Source: Streptomyces lomondensis (GTDB lineage Bacteria > Actinomycetota > Actinomycetes > Streptomycetales > Streptomycetaceae). From it: a stretch of DNA of 64,000 nucleotides. The number at the start of each line of letters is the position of its first letter. Within the stretch, counting starts at the first letter, position 1. The stretch spans positions 248,001-312,000 of the forward strand of contig NZ_BMWC01000003.1 in NCBI RefSeq assembly GCF_014651035.1, written 5' to 3'. The position numbers were made by a program, and so were the translations under genes. This document shows, one piece after another, positions 44,581 through 56,632 of this stretch. The notes beneath the pieces are model-generated. The model had not been told where the DNA came from. It searched no databases and saw only the letters and a program-made list of their open reading frames with translations.

Positions 44581-46083
44581 ATGCGCAACGAGGGACTGGG
44601 GTCGTGGCCCGCACGCCGGGCCCGCAAGACCCCGCACCGCACCGCCCTGATCCACGGCGAGAACGTCACGGACTACGGCACGCTGTACACCCGCACCACG
44701 CGCCTGGCCCACGCCCTGCGCGCCCGGGGCGTGCGCCGCGGCGACCGGATCGCCTACCTCGGCCCGAACCACCCCTCCTATCTGGAGACCCTGTTCGCGG
44801 CCGGCACGCTCGGCGCGGTCTTCGTCCCGCTCAACATCCGCCTCGCGGGCCCGGAGATCGCCTACCAGCTGGCCGACTCCGGCGCGAAGGCCCTGGTCTA
44901 CGGCCCGTCCCACGCCGGTCTGGTCGCGGGCCTGCCGGGCAGCACGGACGTCCGCACCTACCTCGAGGTGGGGCCCGAGTACGAGGCGGCCGTCGCCGAG
45001 GCGCCCGGGGAGCCGATCGACGAACCGGTCGGCGCCGACGACACCTGCATCATCATGTACACCTCGGGCACGACCGGCCGCCCCAAGGGCGCCATGCTCA
45101 CCCACGGCAACCTCACCTGGAACGCGGTCAACGTCCTCGTCGACACCGACCTGATCGCCGACGAACGGGCCCTGGTCTCCGCCCCGCTGTTCCACACCGC
45201 CGGTCTGAACATGCTGACCCTGCCGGTCCTGCTCAAGGGCGGTGCCTGCGTCCTGGTCGAGGCCTTCGACCCGGACGCCACCTTCGACCTGATCGAACGG
45301 CACCGGATCACCTTCATGTTCGGCGTGCCGACCATGTTCGACCAGGTGGCCCGGCATCCGCGCTGGCCGGACGCCGACCTGTCGTCGCTGCGCATCCTGA
45401 CCTGCGGAGGCTCACCGGTCCCCACCCCGCTGATCGCGGCGTACCAGCGGCGCGGTCTGACCTTCCTCCAGGGCTACGGCATGACCGAGGCCGCCCCCGG
45501 CACGCTGTTCCTGGACGCCGAGCACGCCGTCAGCAAGGCGGGTTCGGCGGGCGTGCCGCACTTCTTCAGCGACGTACGCGTCGTCCGGCCGGACCTGACG
45601 CCGGTCGACGTGGGCGAGGTCGGCGAGGTCGTGGTGCGCGGGCCGCACGTCATGCCCGGCTACTGGGGGCTGCCCGAGGAGACGGCCGCGTCCTTCGCGG
45701 ACGGCTGGTTCCGCAGCGGCGACGCCGCCCAGATCGACGAGGACGGCTACGTCCACATCGTCGACCGCCTCAAGGACATGATCATCTCCGGTGGCGAGAA
45801 CATCTACCCCGCCGAGATCGAGGACCAGCTCCTCGCCCACCCGGACATCGTCGAGTGCGCGGTGATCGGGGTGCCGGACGACAAGTGGGGCGAGGTGCCG
45901 CGCGCGGTCGTCGTGCCCCGCGCGGGCGCCGCCCTCGACCCCGACGAGGTGCTCGCGTCGCTCGCGGGCCGCCTCGCCAAGTACAAGATCCCCAAATCGG
46001 TGGTGCTGGCGGACGAACTCCCGCGCACCGCCTCCGGAAAGCTCCTCAAGTCCCGTGTCCGCAGGCGATACGGCAACCAGTAA
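44581..46083 (+). CDS. Acyl-CoA synthetase (AMP-forming)
   Basis: 500 residues. The P-loop YTSGTTGRPKGAML (about 159-172), QGYGMTEAAPGT, GWFRSGDAAQIDEDGY, the hinge DRLKDMIISGGENIYP and the catalytic lysine in PRTASGKLLK are all present. It activates a carboxylic acid as the adenylate and then the CoA thioester. The substrate is not evident; the gene set suggests a branched, aromatic or cyclic acid. Starts 10 bases after the amidohydrolase gene. Confidence 0.92.
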   Translation: MRNEGLGSWPARRARKTPHRTALIHGENVTDYGTLYTRTTRLAHALRARGVRRGDRIAYLGPNHPSYLETLFAAGTLGAVFVPLNIRLAGPEIAYQLADSGAKALVYGPSHAGLVAGLPGSTDVRTYLEVGPEYEAAVAEAPGEPIDEPVGADDTCIIMYTSGTTGRPKGAMLTHGNLTWNAVNVLVDTDLIADERALVSAPLFHTAGLNMLTLPVLLKGGACVLVEAFDPDATFDLIERHRITFMFGVPTMFDQVARHPRWPDADLSSLRILTCGGSPVPTPLIAAYQRRGLTFLQGYGMTEAAPGTLFLDAEHAVSKAGSAGVPHFFSDVRVVRPDLTPVDVGEVGEVVVRGPHVMPGYWGLPEETAASFADGWFRSGDAAQIDEDGYVHIVDRLKDMIISGGENIYPAEIEDQLLAHPDIVECAVIGVPDDKWGEVPRAVVVPRAGAALDPDEVLASLAGRLAKYKIPKSVVLADELPRTASGKLLKSRVRRRYGNQ

Positions 46084-46091
46084 GGAACCGC

Positions 46092-46547
46092 ATGAGCATC
46101 ACCGTGAACGGCCTCGACGAACTCAAGAAGCTCGCCGGCAGCGATCTCGGCACCAGCGAGTGGATCGAGGTCACCCAGGAGCGGATCAACACCTTCGCCG
46201 ACGCGACGGGCGACCACCAGTGGATCCACGTGGACCCCGAGCGTGCCAAGGAGGGCCCCTTCGGCGCCCCCATCGCGCACGGCTACCTCACGCTCTCCCT
46301 CTTCATCCCGCTGTTCACCGAGCTGCTGGACGTCCAAGGCGTGACGACGAAGGTCAACTACGGCCTGAACAAGGTGCGTTTCCCCGCCCCGGTGAAGGTC
46401 GGCTCCCGCATCCGGCTGGCGGCGAAGCTCGCCGAGGTCGAGGACGTGCCGGGCGGGGTGCAGATCACCGTCGAGGGCGCCATCGAGATCGAGGGCGGCA
46501 CCAAGCCGGCCGCGGTGCTCCAGAGCCTGTCGCGGTTCTACGCCTGA
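46092..46547 (+). CDS. MaoC-type (R)-specific enoyl-CoA hydratase
   Basis: 151 residues, 8 bases after the ligase gene. Hot-dog fold with the hydratase-2 motif FADATGDHQWIHVDPERAKEGPFGAPIAHGYLTLSL: catalytic Asp and His are present. NYGLNKVRFPAPVKVGSRIRL is typical of the actinobacterial group. It would hydrate the enoyl-CoA whose (R)-hydroxy product the SDR oxidises. Ends in a 10-base overlap with the convergent PaaX gene. Confidence 0.92.
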   Translation: MSITVNGLDELKKLAGSDLGTSEWIEVTQERINTFADATGDHQWIHVDPERAKEGPFGAPIAHGYLTLSLFIPLFTELLDVQGVTTKVNYGLNKVRFPAPVKVGSRIRLAAKLAEVEDVPGGVQITVEGAIEIEGGTKPAAVLQSLSRFYA

Positions 46548-47374
46548 GGCCGCGCGGGCACCAGGTCCAGAAGGCGTTCCGAGGCGGTGCGGGCGAGCGG
46601 TGAGAGCCGCTCGTGCACGGTCCGGAACGTCTTCTCGGCCTGTTCCGCCGGCCAGTCGTCCGGCAGGTGCTTGACCGGCAGGCGCGGGTCGCGGCGGACG
46701 ATCCGCAGCCACTCCGTCTGGAGCCGCAGCCGCAGGACCAGCGCCTCGTCGGCGTCCGGGAGGTCGTCCTCCCAGGGCTGCCAGCGCCGTACGAACCTCT
46801 CGTAGCTGCCGGCCAGCTCGGACAGCTCCCAGGTCTCCTCGATCATCTGGCCGATGTCCGTGCCGGTGTCGGCGTGCGCCCGGAAGACCTTCACATGGGC
46901 GGACAGACCGAGCTCGGCCACCAGGGCCGACACGTCGACCTCGCCCGGGGCGATCCACAGGCCGTTGAACAGCGGTCCGAAGCCGCTCCAGGTCAGCTGG
47001 GAGCGCAGGTCGTGGCGCTGGCGCTGCCAGGACTCGGGCAGCGAGAAGCCGAGCAGGGTCCAGGTGCCGTCCCAGTGCCGGTTGACGGCACCGGTCTGCC
47101 AGATGCGCCGCTCGCCGTCGCGCAGCACCGCCTCGGACCGCTCGGTCAGCCCGAAGTACATACGACGGCCCTCGCGCTGGCGGCGCAGCAGGTCACGCTT
47201 GACCATGCGGGAGAGCGTGGAGCGGGTGGCCTGCTCGCCGATCCCGGCGCGGGCGAACACGTCGATGACGCTGCCCGAGTACACGCACACGTCGCGTCCG
47301 AGCACCTGGTCGCCCAGGAACGTCAGCATGAGGGACTGGGGCCGCAGCGACTCTTCACCGGTCACGCGGCCCAC
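46538..47374 (-). CDS. PaaX-family repressor
   Basis: 278 residues, GTG 47372-47374 with GGAGG 4-5 bases away. LRPQSLMLTFLGDQVLGRDVCVYSGSVIDVFARAGIGEQATRSTLSRMVKRDLLRRQREGRRMYFGLTERS is the PaaX N-terminal winged helix; the C-terminal part (DWPAEQAEKTFRTVHERLSPLA) also matches. PaaX senses phenylacetyl-CoA; relatives sense other acyl-CoAs. It converges on the acyl-CoA operon, so control of that operon by its CoA intermediate is plausible. Confidence 0.9.
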   Translation of the reverse strand: MGRVTGEESLRPQSLMLTFLGDQVLGRDVCVYSGSVIDVFARAGIGEQATRSTLSRMVKRDLLRRQREGRRMYFGLTERSEAVLRDGERRIWQTGAVNRHWDGTWTLLGFSLPESWQRQRHDLRSQLTWSGFGPLFNGLWIAPGEVDVSALVAELGLSAHVKVFRAHADTGTDIGQMIEETWELSELAGSYERFVRRWQPWEDDLPDADEALVLRLRLQTEWLRIVRRDPRLPVKHLPDDWPAEQAEKTFRTVHERLSPLARTASERLLDLVPARPQA

Positions 47375-47389
47375 CGTACCTCCGCTCGA

Positions 47390-48238
47390 TCAGTCCGTGA
47401 CCTGCCGGTACGCGTGGACGGCCGTCGTCACCGCGCACACGCCCGGCGGGATCATCTGCACCCGCAGGGTGCCGCTGCTCGTGTCGTAGTCGACGCCCTC
47501 GGTCTCGAAGGCACCCGTGCACCCACTGCGCTGCGGCAGCGCGAACAGGCTCGTGACCGTGCCGGTGACCGGCCGTCCGTCGACCTTGCGGGGCAGGTCG
47601 ACCTGGAGGAGCGGCCGGATCTCCGGGAAGAGGGTGCCCGAGGCGTCGTTCGAGGCGCACAGCAGGCGGGTGCCGGTGACGAAGTCGCAGCCCTGGATGT
47701 CGCGGACCGGCTTGTCCAGGGTGATCTGCCCGGCCTCCTGGAGGTCGCCGCCGGTGGCCGGTGTGGACGGGTTGAGCAGCGGCGCCGGGAACACCTGGAG
47801 CCGGTTCTGCGTGCCCCACTCGCCCGAGACCAGCCACTGCTCGTCGGGCGAGACGGCGGCGAAGGAGTTGTTCAGCTTCTCGCCCGGGTTCAGCGGGTGC
47901 GTGTACGCGTAGCGCTTCCCGGCCGGGGTGGTGACCGCGAACATCTTGGAGGTGGCGTTGTCCGGGCCCTGGTAGGCGTCGAAGACATGGCCGCGCGCGA
48001 TGTCCGGGTCGCCTATGTGGTTCCAGCCCTTGACCCGCAGGTCCAGCGGGATGGAGGCCAGTCCGCGGTACAGCAGGGAGCCGTCCGCGCGGCTGGCGAG
48101 GCCCTGCCCGCCGCCGAGGGTGTCGGTGTACGCCGTTCCGGTCTCCGCCCAGCGCGGGGCACCGGCGGCCGAGGCCGTGCCGGCGCCCAGCGTGCAGACA
48201 CCTAACAGGGCGGTGGCGGCGAGCAGTTGACGTCTCAT
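47390..48238 (-). CDS. Secreted protein of unknown function, beta-propeller-like
   Basis: 282 residues, ATG 48236-48238 after GGAAGGG. Signal peptide RRQLLAATALLGVCTLGAGTASAAG. The mature part has repeating short strands with DxD/PDEQWLVSGEW-type turns (SPDEQWLV, FVTGTRLLCASND, GVDYDTSSGTLRV), which suggests a propeller. No catalytic motif recognised. It is the last gene of the minus-strand sugar/phosphoesterase operon, 4 bases after the PHP gene, so it probably binds the same polymer outside the cell. Confidence 0.6.
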   Translation of the reverse strand: MRRQLLAATALLGVCTLGAGTASAAGAPRWAETGTAYTDTLGGGQGLASRADGSLLYRGLASIPLDLRVKGWNHIGDPDIARGHVFDAYQGPDNATSKMFAVTTPAGKRYAYTHPLNPGEKLNNSFAAVSPDEQWLVSGEWGTQNRLQVFPAPLLNPSTPATGGDLQEAGQITLDKPVRDIQGCDFVTGTRLLCASNDASGTLFPEIRPLLQVDLPRKVDGRPVTGTVTSLFALPQRSGCTGAFETEGVDYDTSSGTLRVQMIPPGVCAVTTAVHAYRQVTD

Positions 48239-48242
48239 CAGG

Positions 48243-49916
48243 TCAGGACCCTTCCACGTCGACGAACACGGGATTCGAATAGAACCACGTATCGGCCCAC
48301 GGGTCACCGTCCCCGGGCGGGTGCGGAATCGGGCCGTGCGGGTCGACGGAGGCGCCGAGGTAGCCGGTGCCGTGCCGGTTGCCGTCGCTGCCGCGCAGCC
48401 GGACGTAGAAGGACTCCTCGCCCGCCGTGAGCGGGATGCGCAGGGTGTAGGTGCCCGTGCGGCCGGAGACGTCCTTCGACTGGACGACCTGGGTGTCGGG
48501 GGCCCTCCAGGTGTCGCGGTCGGCGACCGGTCCGCGCACCGCGCCCCGGATGACGTCCACATGCGCCAACTCGGGCAGGATGCCCTGCGGGTTGGGACGG
48601 GAGGCGGTCGTCACCGTGACGTTCAGCGTCAGCTTCTCGCCCTTGCGGACCCGCAGCCGGCCGCCGAGCGTCACGCCCCGGCCCCGGTCGCGCTCCCGCT
48701 TCAGCCGGACGTCGAGCCCGTCGAGCAGATGCCCGTGGTCGAGCCAGACGCGGCCCGCGCGCAGACCCGCCATGACGGCGCGGTAGCCGTAGCGGGTCAC
48801 ACCCACGTGCGTACGGCTGAACTGGCCGGGCCAGAAGTCGCTGCCGGGCTGCGGGGTGTCCGTGTTCACCGGGTCGGGCAGCTTCCCCGTGGTGTCGAAG
48901 GTCTGGCCGGGCTGCCAGTCGCCGTTCTTCCAGGTGTCGAAGACGATCCGGTGGGCGTCGGAGTTGGTGGTGATCGAGAACAGCCGCCCCTCGGCGAGCA
49001 TCGAGTCCCACAGGCCGCCGACGGTCGCGGTCGCCCAGTCGAAGCCGCCGTAGGTCAGGTAGGCGTCCGCCGGGTAGCCGGGCCAGGACTGCGCGGACGG
49101 CTTGTTCTCGTACTCGCCGCGGATCGAGTTGGCCCCGCGCAGGCCGGGGATGGCCGCCCCCTGGGCGCCGGGCGCGCCCTCCATGCCGATCATGATGCCG
49201 GGCGCCGCGTCCCGCCAGGCGCGCATCTCGTGCGGGGAGTCGATGCCGAGGCGCATGGGGTGGTTGGCGAGCACCAGCACATCGTCGACGTAGCCCGAAC
49301 GGTGCTGCTCCGCCAGCCACTTGAGGGCCTTCACGGCGTGCGCCTCGTTGCGGGCGGTGTCCGCGTCGGCGGGGCCGCCCTTGTCGTAGGCGAGGAGCTT
49401 GCCGTCGTAGGCGCGCTCGAACCGGGTGAGCAGGTCGACCTCGTGCGGGCCGGGCGCGGCGAACACCGTGCAGTGCTCGGCGGCCGGGATGTACCACTCC
49501 AGGCCCTGGAAGATCAGCTGACGCGGGTTCTCGGCCCGCGCCCTGAGGATCTCCCGGTGCTCCAGCGCGGCCCCGAAGTCGGCGTGCCCGACGTTCGAGT
49601 GCTCGGTGAACACCATCCAGTCCAGGCCGTACTTCGCGCCCGCGGCGGCCAGCTGGGAGAACGTGTACTTGGCGTCGTGGCTGTAGACGGTGTGGATGTG
49701 GTGGTCGCCGACGAGGTAGGCGAGGCGCGGGTCCTCGCCGCCCGGCCGTCCGCCGCCGTCGGCCGCGAGGGCGGGGGTGGCCGCCGATCCCAGGGCGAAC
49801 GCGGCGCCGAACAGGCCCGCCCCGCGCAGGAGTCCGCGGCGGGAGACCCCCTGCGGATCGAGGGCGGCGGGGGAGACGGCCGGATCGGCCCAGGCGGGCA
49901 GCTGCTGCTCGGTCAT
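48243..49916 (-). CDS. Secreted PHP-domain phosphoesterase
   Basis: 557 residues from ATG 49914-49916. Tat signal VSRRGLLRGAGLFGAAFALGSAATPALA. PHP metal-binding motifs: LVGDHHIHTVYSHDAKY, MVFTEHSNVGH, FQGLEWYIPAAEHCTVFA, LANHP and ITTNSDAHR, the set of His/Asp/Glu residues that hold a trinuclear site. PHP proteins hydrolyse phosphomono- or diesters. The C-terminal 150 residues look like an added beta-domain. Export of a PHP enzyme is uncommon. It follows the metallophosphoesterase gene by 18 bases. Confidence 0.82.
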   Translation of the reverse strand: MTEQQLPAWADPAVSPAALDPQGVSRRGLLRGAGLFGAAFALGSAATPALAADGGGRPGGEDPRLAYLVGDHHIHTVYSHDAKYTFSQLAAAGAKYGLDWMVFTEHSNVGHADFGAALEHREILRARAENPRQLIFQGLEWYIPAAEHCTVFAAPGPHEVDLLTRFERAYDGKLLAYDKGGPADADTARNEAHAVKALKWLAEQHRSGYVDDVLVLANHPMRLGIDSPHEMRAWRDAAPGIMIGMEGAPGAQGAAIPGLRGANSIRGEYENKPSAQSWPGYPADAYLTYGGFDWATATVGGLWDSMLAEGRLFSITTNSDAHRIVFDTWKNGDWQPGQTFDTTGKLPDPVNTDTPQPGSDFWPGQFSRTHVGVTRYGYRAVMAGLRAGRVWLDHGHLLDGLDVRLKRERDRGRGVTLGGRLRVRKGEKLTLNVTVTTASRPNPQGILPELAHVDVIRGAVRGPVADRDTWRAPDTQVVQSKDVSGRTGTYTLRIPLTAGEESFYVRLRGSDGNRHGTGYLGASVDPHGPIPHPPGDGDPWADTWFYSNPVFVDVEGS

Positions 49917-49934
49917 GACGTACCTCTGCAAGGT

Positions 49935-51770
49935 TCAGTGGTTCATGAAGGAGGTGACGGGCAGCGCCCGGGCGACGATCCGGACGTCGCCGAGCCGGCC
50001 GTGCAGGATCTGGTCGATCTTCCCGCCGTACTCGTAGCCCCCGAGCAGCCACGGCAGCCCGACGGAGGTGATGCCGACCGCGGACGCCTTGGGGTTGCGG
50101 ACCACCGGGCAGCCCTCGACGTACAGCGTGGTGTGGCTGCCGTCGTTGACGACCGCCAGGTGCCACCAGGTCTCCAGCGGGGTCTCCTGGCCCCAGTTGG
50201 TGGCGATGCCCTGCTGGTTGAGCGGGCGCATCGCCCACTGCGGTTCCCGGTCGTTCGACAGGGACAGGGTGGCCAGCGGCTCGTCCGGGTCGTCGGCGGT
50301 CTTGCCGGCGGCGCCGCCCGTGCCCGTCCTGCTGACCAGCCCGGACCAGGCGTTGTGGGCCGGGTCCCAGTCGGCGGGCAGGCGGTAGAACGCCTCGATG
50401 GTGTAGCCGTCCTCGAAGGTGGCCCGGTTGAGCGGGGCGCCGTCGACCGTGCGCAGGTAGGCGCCCTTCAGCGGCGGCTTGTTGCCCTGGAACTCCAGGC
50501 TGCCGTGGCCCGGCTGGTCGGGGTGGTGGTCGGCGGACCAGCCCAGCGTGCCGCCGCCCACCGTGACCAGGGAGAGGTCGTTGCCGCGCCCGGACAGGTC
50601 GCGGACGGTACCGGCCGTGACGTCGACGGGGTTCTCGAAGCGCCAGTACGCCATCGTGCCCGGCACCAGCATCGTCGAGGCGGGCCGCGCCGGGCGCGCG
50701 GGCACGGGCGCGAAACCGGAGAACCGCTCCTCGAAGTCGATCTCGACGGAGAACCGGTCGGCGTCGCCGCTCAGCTCCATCTCCTGCCGCTCCAGCTCGT
50801 TGAGCCCCTTCTTCGCCCGGCCGAGGATCCACGGGGAGACCGTCTCCACGTCGATGACGTTCCGGTCCAGGTCGAACCGGTAGAGGCGGATCATCGCCGC
50901 ACCGCCGAAGTAGCGGTTCTGGTAGTTCGTCAGGTGCAGATGCACGTCGTGTCCGGCCGCGTTCTTGCGTATCGCGCGGGCGGCGGGCCAGTAGTGCCCG
51001 TTGAGGGTGAGGAAGATCTGGTCGTGGTCCTCGATCAGCCGGTCCCACAGCTGCTGCCCGTACGACGACAGGGAGTCGTCCTCGACGACCAGCTCGTGCG
51101 TCGTGAGGATCACCGGCGTCCTCGGGTGCTTCGCCATGACCTCCTTCGCCCACGCGTAGCCCTGCGGCGACAGCCGCCAGTCCAGCGCGAGCACCATCCA
51201 TTCCCGGCCGCCCGCCGTGAACAGGTGGAAGGAGTTGTAGCCGTCCGGGGAGGCACCGCCGAACGTCCGCTGCCTTTCGAACCGCCGCGGCCCGAACGTG
51301 TCCAGGTACGGTGTCGCTCCGCGCTGGTCGGTCGTCGACGACTTCACGTCGTGGTTGCCGGCCAGGACGCTGTAGCCGACACCCCGCCGGTCCAGCAGCC
51401 GGAACGCCTCGCCGATCGCCGCGAACTCCTCCTTCGCGCCGTTCTGCGTGAGGTCCCCGAGGTGGGACAGGAAGACGATGTTCTCCTCCCTGCCGTGCTC
51501 CAGCAGATAGCGCAGCGAGGCCTCGACCGGCGCCTTGTCGATGCTCGGCCCGTCGAACAGGTACTGCGTGTCCGGCATCACGGCGAGCGTGAAGCGGCGG
51601 CTGTCCGGGTCGGGGCGCCAACTCGGCGTCGCCGCCTCGGCGGTGACGGCGGGCAGCGCGCTCACCGCGGCGGCCGTCGCACCGAGCAGCGCGGTCGCGC
51701 GCAGAAAGCCGCGTCTTCCGGCACCGGCCTGGGGCGCCTCGCCCGGGTCGTGGTCATGCGAAGTGCACAC
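49935..51770 (-). CDS. Secreted metallophosphoesterase with C-terminal LamG/concanavalin-like domain
   Basis: 611 residues from GTG 51768-51770 (GGAG 5 bases before). Tat-type signal RRGFLRATALLGATAAAVSALPAVTAEA. Calcineurin-like phosphoesterase domain about 55-320: LAVMPDTQYL (first ligand pair as D-x-Q), HLGDLTQNG, AGNHD, TTHE and NGHYW. About 395-610 is a jelly-roll lectin-like domain: YWRFENP, DLSGRGNDLSL, TIEAFYRLPADW, WWHLAVVNDGSHTTLYVEG, the LamG3 pattern. It likely removes phosphate from a polymer held by the lectin domain outside the cell. Confidence 0.85.
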   Translation of the reverse strand: MCTSHDHDPGEAPQAGAGRRGFLRATALLGATAAAVSALPAVTAEAATPSWRPDPDSRRFTLAVMPDTQYLFDGPSIDKAPVEASLRYLLEHGREENIVFLSHLGDLTQNGAKEEFAAIGEAFRLLDRRGVGYSVLAGNHDVKSSTTDQRGATPYLDTFGPRRFERQRTFGGASPDGYNSFHLFTAGGREWMVLALDWRLSPQGYAWAKEVMAKHPRTPVILTTHELVVEDDSLSSYGQQLWDRLIEDHDQIFLTLNGHYWPAARAIRKNAAGHDVHLHLTNYQNRYFGGAAMIRLYRFDLDRNVIDVETVSPWILGRAKKGLNELERQEMELSGDADRFSVEIDFEERFSGFAPVPARPARPASTMLVPGTMAYWRFENPVDVTAGTVRDLSGRGNDLSLVTVGGGTLGWSADHHPDQPGHGSLEFQGNKPPLKGAYLRTVDGAPLNRATFEDGYTIEAFYRLPADWDPAHNAWSGLVSRTGTGGAAGKTADDPDEPLATLSLSNDREPQWAMRPLNQQGIATNWGQETPLETWWHLAVVNDGSHTTLYVEGCPVVRNPKASAVGITSVGLPWLLGGYEYGGKIDQILHGRLGDVRIVARALPVTSFMNH

Positions 51771-51804
51771 GGGTGCTCCATGAGGTGACTGGGAGGGGAG
51801 GAAC

Positions 51805-54734
<2,930 letters not shown>

Positions 54735-54744
<10 letters not shown>

Positions 54745-55649
54745 TCCGAAGTCGGGGCGGTGGGCCGGGCGAGTACGTGCCCTTGCAGGTCCCAGGCGGG
54801 GTCGGCGGGGATGCCGAGGCGGTCCAGGACGGTGGGGGCGATGTCGATGAGACGGGGCGTGTCGAGCCGGGTGCCCGCGGGCACGCCGGGACCGGCGAGG
54901 ATGACGAAGACCTCCCGTTCGGCACGCGTGTCACCGCCGTGGCCGCCGGTGTCGAGGTGACCGTGGTCCGTGGTGACCAGCACGGTCCAGTGCTCCTCGG
55001 CGCGGCCGGGGTCGGAGCGCCGCGCGTCTATCGCCTCCAGGAGCCGCCCGAGGTGGGCGTCCTGGGCGAGGAGGGCGTCGTCGTAGGCGGGGGAGAGGGG
55101 GCCGGTGGCGTGGCCGGCCTCGTCGGTGGCGCCGAAGTACACGAAGACGACGTCCGGGTCGTCCTCGGTGAGCCAGCGTGCGGCGGTGCGGGCTACGAGG
55201 CGGTCCGCGGTCTCGTAGCCCTCGGACTCGCCGTCGTAGTACACCCGTCGGCCGATGGCGGCGCCGAGCACGCCGCGGCGGACCAGTTCCGGCCAGGACA
55301 CCACGGCCGCGGTGCGCAGACCGGGCCGGGCGGTGACGGCGCGGCTCAGGACGTCGGGGTGGCGGGCGTAGTCGGCGCCGAGGAAGTCGTTGCCGGTCAC
55401 CCCGTGACGGTCGGGCCACACCCCGGTCAGCACGCTCGACCAGCCCGGACCGGAGTCGGTGTAGGCCGCGTCGGCCGACGGTCCGTCCTCGGCCCGGCCG
55501 TAGGGCAGCAGGCTGGTGCCGTGCGCTCCCGCGGTCATCAGGGCGTGTAGTACGGGGGCGTTGGAGGGCTCGTGGGTCAGTCGGTCGTAGCGGAGGCCGT
55601 CCATGCCGACGAGGAGCACCTTGCCCTGCGTGGTGCCAGCGTCTGTCAC
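54735..55649 (-). CDS. Alkaline-phosphatase-superfamily phosphodiesterase/pyrophosphatase
   Basis: 304 residues, GTG 55647-55649. VLLVGMDGLRYDRL (first metal Asp), the nucleophile Thr/Ser zone DSGPGWSSVLTGVWPDRHGVTGND, FVYFGATDEAGHATG and LVTTDHGHLDTGGHGG (the paired Asp-His) show a complete phosphodiesterase (NPP-type) site. No signal peptide, so it is cytosolic. Family members split nucleotide-sugar, phospholipid or glycan phosphodiesters. It is the first gene after the ABC permease and its 3' end overlaps the beta-galactosidase start. Confidence 0.87.
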
Positions 55650-55735
55650 TGCCGCCCCTCTCGTTGGTCGTGCCTGCTGCACCGGCCCAGGACCAAGAGC
55701 TCGGGACCGACTGCCGGTTCTTGGCCGCGCGACCG

Positions 55736-55779
55736 CTGTGGCTGGTCGCGCAGTTCCCCGCGCCCCTTTCGGGGCGCGT
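55736..55779. repeat. Streptomyces intergenic repeat with hairpin, between permease and phosphodiesterase genes
   Basis: GTGGCTGGTCGCGCAGTTCC and the following GCGCCCC-TTTC-GGGGCGC hairpin (55760-55777) form the GGGGCGCGGGGAACTGCGCGACCAGCC element widespread in Streptomyces. It probably weakens transcription from the transport genes into the enzyme genes. Confidence 0.75.
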
Positions 55780-55783
55780 TCCG

Positions 55784-56632
55784 TCAGCTCCCCTGGACCG
55801 CCCCCTCCGTCGCTCCCGCGATGAAGCCGCGGGCGAAGATCGTGAAGACCACGACCAAGGGGACGGACGCCATGAGGACGCCGGCCATGACCATGCTGTA
55901 GTCGGTGGTGTGGCCGACGTGGAGCTGGGCGAGGGCCACCTGGAGGGTGAGATGGCTGGGGTCGGTGAGGACGACGAGCGGCCAGATGTAGTCGTTCCAG
56001 GCGCCGACGAACGCGTAGATGGCCAGGAAGGACAGCGCGGGCCTGATCATCGGCAGCACGATGTTCCAGTACTGGCGGAAGAACCCGGCGCCGTCGATGC
56101 GCGCGGCGTCGAGGAGTTCGTCCGGTACGCCGTTCTCGATGTACTGGCGCAGCCAGAAGATGCCGAAGGCGTTGGCGAGGGCGGGCGGGATCAGCGCCTT
56201 GAGCGTGCCGACCCAGCCGAGGTCGGACATCAGGATGAACTGCGGGAGGACGGCCAGCTGGAGCGGCAGCATCATGAACCCGAGCAGCGTGGCGAACAGC
56301 ACCCGGCGGCCGGGGAAGTCGAACTTGGCGAAGGCGAAGGCCGCCAGCGAGTCGACGAACAGCACCAGGACGGTGGTGACGGACGCGACGACGACCGTGT
56401 TCAGCATCGACCCGAAGAAGTCGATGGTGTCGAGCACGTGCCGGATGTTCTCCAGCAGGTGCGAACCGAAGGTCAGCTTCGGCGGGCTCTTGTAGATGTC
56501 CTCGGTGGTGTTGGTCGCCATGACGATCGTCCACACGAACGGGAAGATCGATATCAGGACGGCCAGCACGAGGACGATGTGCGCGGTCAGGCCCTTGGGG
56601 CGCCGGGACCGCCTGGGGACCACCGCGGTCAT
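55784..56632 (-). CDS. ABC sugar transporter permease (MalG/CUT1 type)
   Basis: 282 residues; ATG 56630-56632 overlaps the stop of the partner permease. Six membrane helices. The coupling EAA loop is VPDELLDAARIDGAGFFRQYWNIVLPMIRPAL, and the C-terminal VVVFTIFARGFIAGATEGAVQGS is the usual MalG end. Together with the MalF-type permease and lipoprotein below it forms a CUT1 importer. No ATPase gene is near; Streptomyces commonly uses the shared ATPase MsiK. Confidence 0.92.
   Translation of the reverse strand: MTAVVPRRSRRPKGLTAHIVLVLAVLISIFPFVWTIVMATNTTEDIYKSPPKLTFGSHLLENIRHVLDTIDFFGSMLNTVVVASVTTVLVLFVDSLAAFAFAKFDFPGRRVLFATLLGFMMLPLQLAVLPQFILMSDLGWVGTLKALIPPALANAFGIFWLRQYIENGVPDELLDAARIDGAGFFRQYWNIVLPMIRPALSFLAIYAFVGAWNDYIWPLVVLTDPSHLTLQVALAQLHVGHTTDYSMVMAGVLMASVPLVVVFTIFARGFIAGATEGAVQGS

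Noticed and set aside
48304..51788. Open frames of over 1100 codons on both strands across the phosphoesterase genes
   Set aside because: They cross the stops and starts of two well-supported genes, are Arg/Pro/Gly or Val/Gly-rich and contain no motif.
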